Part shown: positions 5,707 through 5,830 of the stretch, in pieces
Layout of the letters: every line of letters begins with the position of its first letter
Position numbering within the stretch: position 1 is the first letter of the stretch
DNA from: Betaproteobacteria bacterium
GTDB lineage: Bacteria; Pseudomonadota; Gammaproteobacteria; Burkholderiales; Casimicrobiaceae
Length of the DNA: 5,830 nucleotides
Assembly: GCA_013298455.1 (NCBI GenBank)
Contig: JAAFHR010000228.1
Coordinates: 1 to 5,830, forward strand
Direction of reading: 5' to 3'
Notes under the pieces: generated by a model
What the model was told of the DNA's origin: nothing
The model's input: the letters and a program-made list of their open reading frames with translations, nothing else
The model's database searches: none
Program-made: the position numbers and the translations under genes

Positions 5707-5830
5707 CTATTGGCTCGTTCCACCAAACATCATTTCCATTTCTTTTCGTACCTTGAACGCGTCCGTCGTCACGTCCATTTCCACATCGTCCCAACACAAA
5801 CTCTGACCTTGCGCGACAGCACGCTTGAGC
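5707..5830 (-). CDS. 3' end of probable homoserine-dehydrogenase-like oxidoreductase (SAF tail)
   Basis: An open frame enters from the right edge and ends at TAG (5709-5707). It encodes the last 40 residues of a protein: LKRAVAQGQSLCWDDVEMDV, followed by TTDAFKVRKEMEMMFGGTSQ. The pattern LKR-V--GQ-L-WDDV is that of a SAF-type beta-clip segment, and the final VRKEMEMMF matches the C-terminal end I recall for predicted homoserine-dehydrogenase-like NAD(P) oxidoreductases with a C-terminal SAF domain. The catalytic part lies outside the window, so the assignment rests on the tail alone; another SAF-domain protein is possible. It runs in the same direction as the antitoxin gene and could be co-transcribed with it. 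Confidence 0.55.
   Translation of the reverse strand, partial: LKRAVAQGQSLCWDDVEMDVTTDAFKVRKEMEMMFGGTSQ

Overview
The window comes from a Gram-negative proteobacterium of moderate GC content. A betaproteobacterium, or a gammaproteobacterium near the Xanthomonadales, fits best. Three things point there: a serC-pheA-tyrA gene order derived from the beta/gamma-proteobacterial aromatic supraoperon, GTAG-headed REP palindromes, and a secreted protein with the 'SG-W-...-P' repeat style common in those groups. The exact taxon cannot be fixed from the sequence alone.

Layout, left to right. Positions 1-131 hold no recognisable gene. A minus-strand gene (132-998) encodes an exported protein of unknown function. 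It is divergent from a plus-strand LysR-family regulator (1123-2016, GcvA/AmpR-like architecture), and the two share a short AT-rich intergenic region (999-1122). The regulator converges, with only 19 bp between stop codons, on a tight minus-strand operon. In transcription order that operon is serC (5128-4037), pheA (4027-2960) and tyrA (2956-2036), with gaps of 9 bp and 3 bp. Upstream of serC is a 288 bp gene-free region (5129-5416) with five REP palindromes in strictly alternating orientation. Beyond it lie a small Phd/YefM-type antitoxin gene (5650-5417) with no visible toxin partner, and the 3' end of a further minus-strand gene (5830-5707) that resembles the C-terminal SAF segment of homoserine-dehydrogenase-like oxidoreductases.

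How the genes work together. PheA (fused chorismate mutase and prephenate dehydratase with an ACT sensor) turns chorismate into prephenate and then phenylpyruvate. TyrA takes the same prephenate toward tyrosine. SerC makes phosphoserine for serine, and so for glycine, cysteine and tryptophan. The operon is shortened relative to the classical gyrA-serC-pheA-hisC-tyrA-aroA-cmk-rpsA order: hisC is absent and the 3' part (aroA onward) is replaced by the convergent LysR gene.

No clearly new multi-gene system is visible. The points most worth a second look are the REP cluster with two compensating stem variants, a substituted Glu in the prephenate dehydratase 'ENSTEG' motif, a small in-frame duplication in SerC, the orphan antitoxin with an odd tail, and the divergent LysR/secreted-protein pair.
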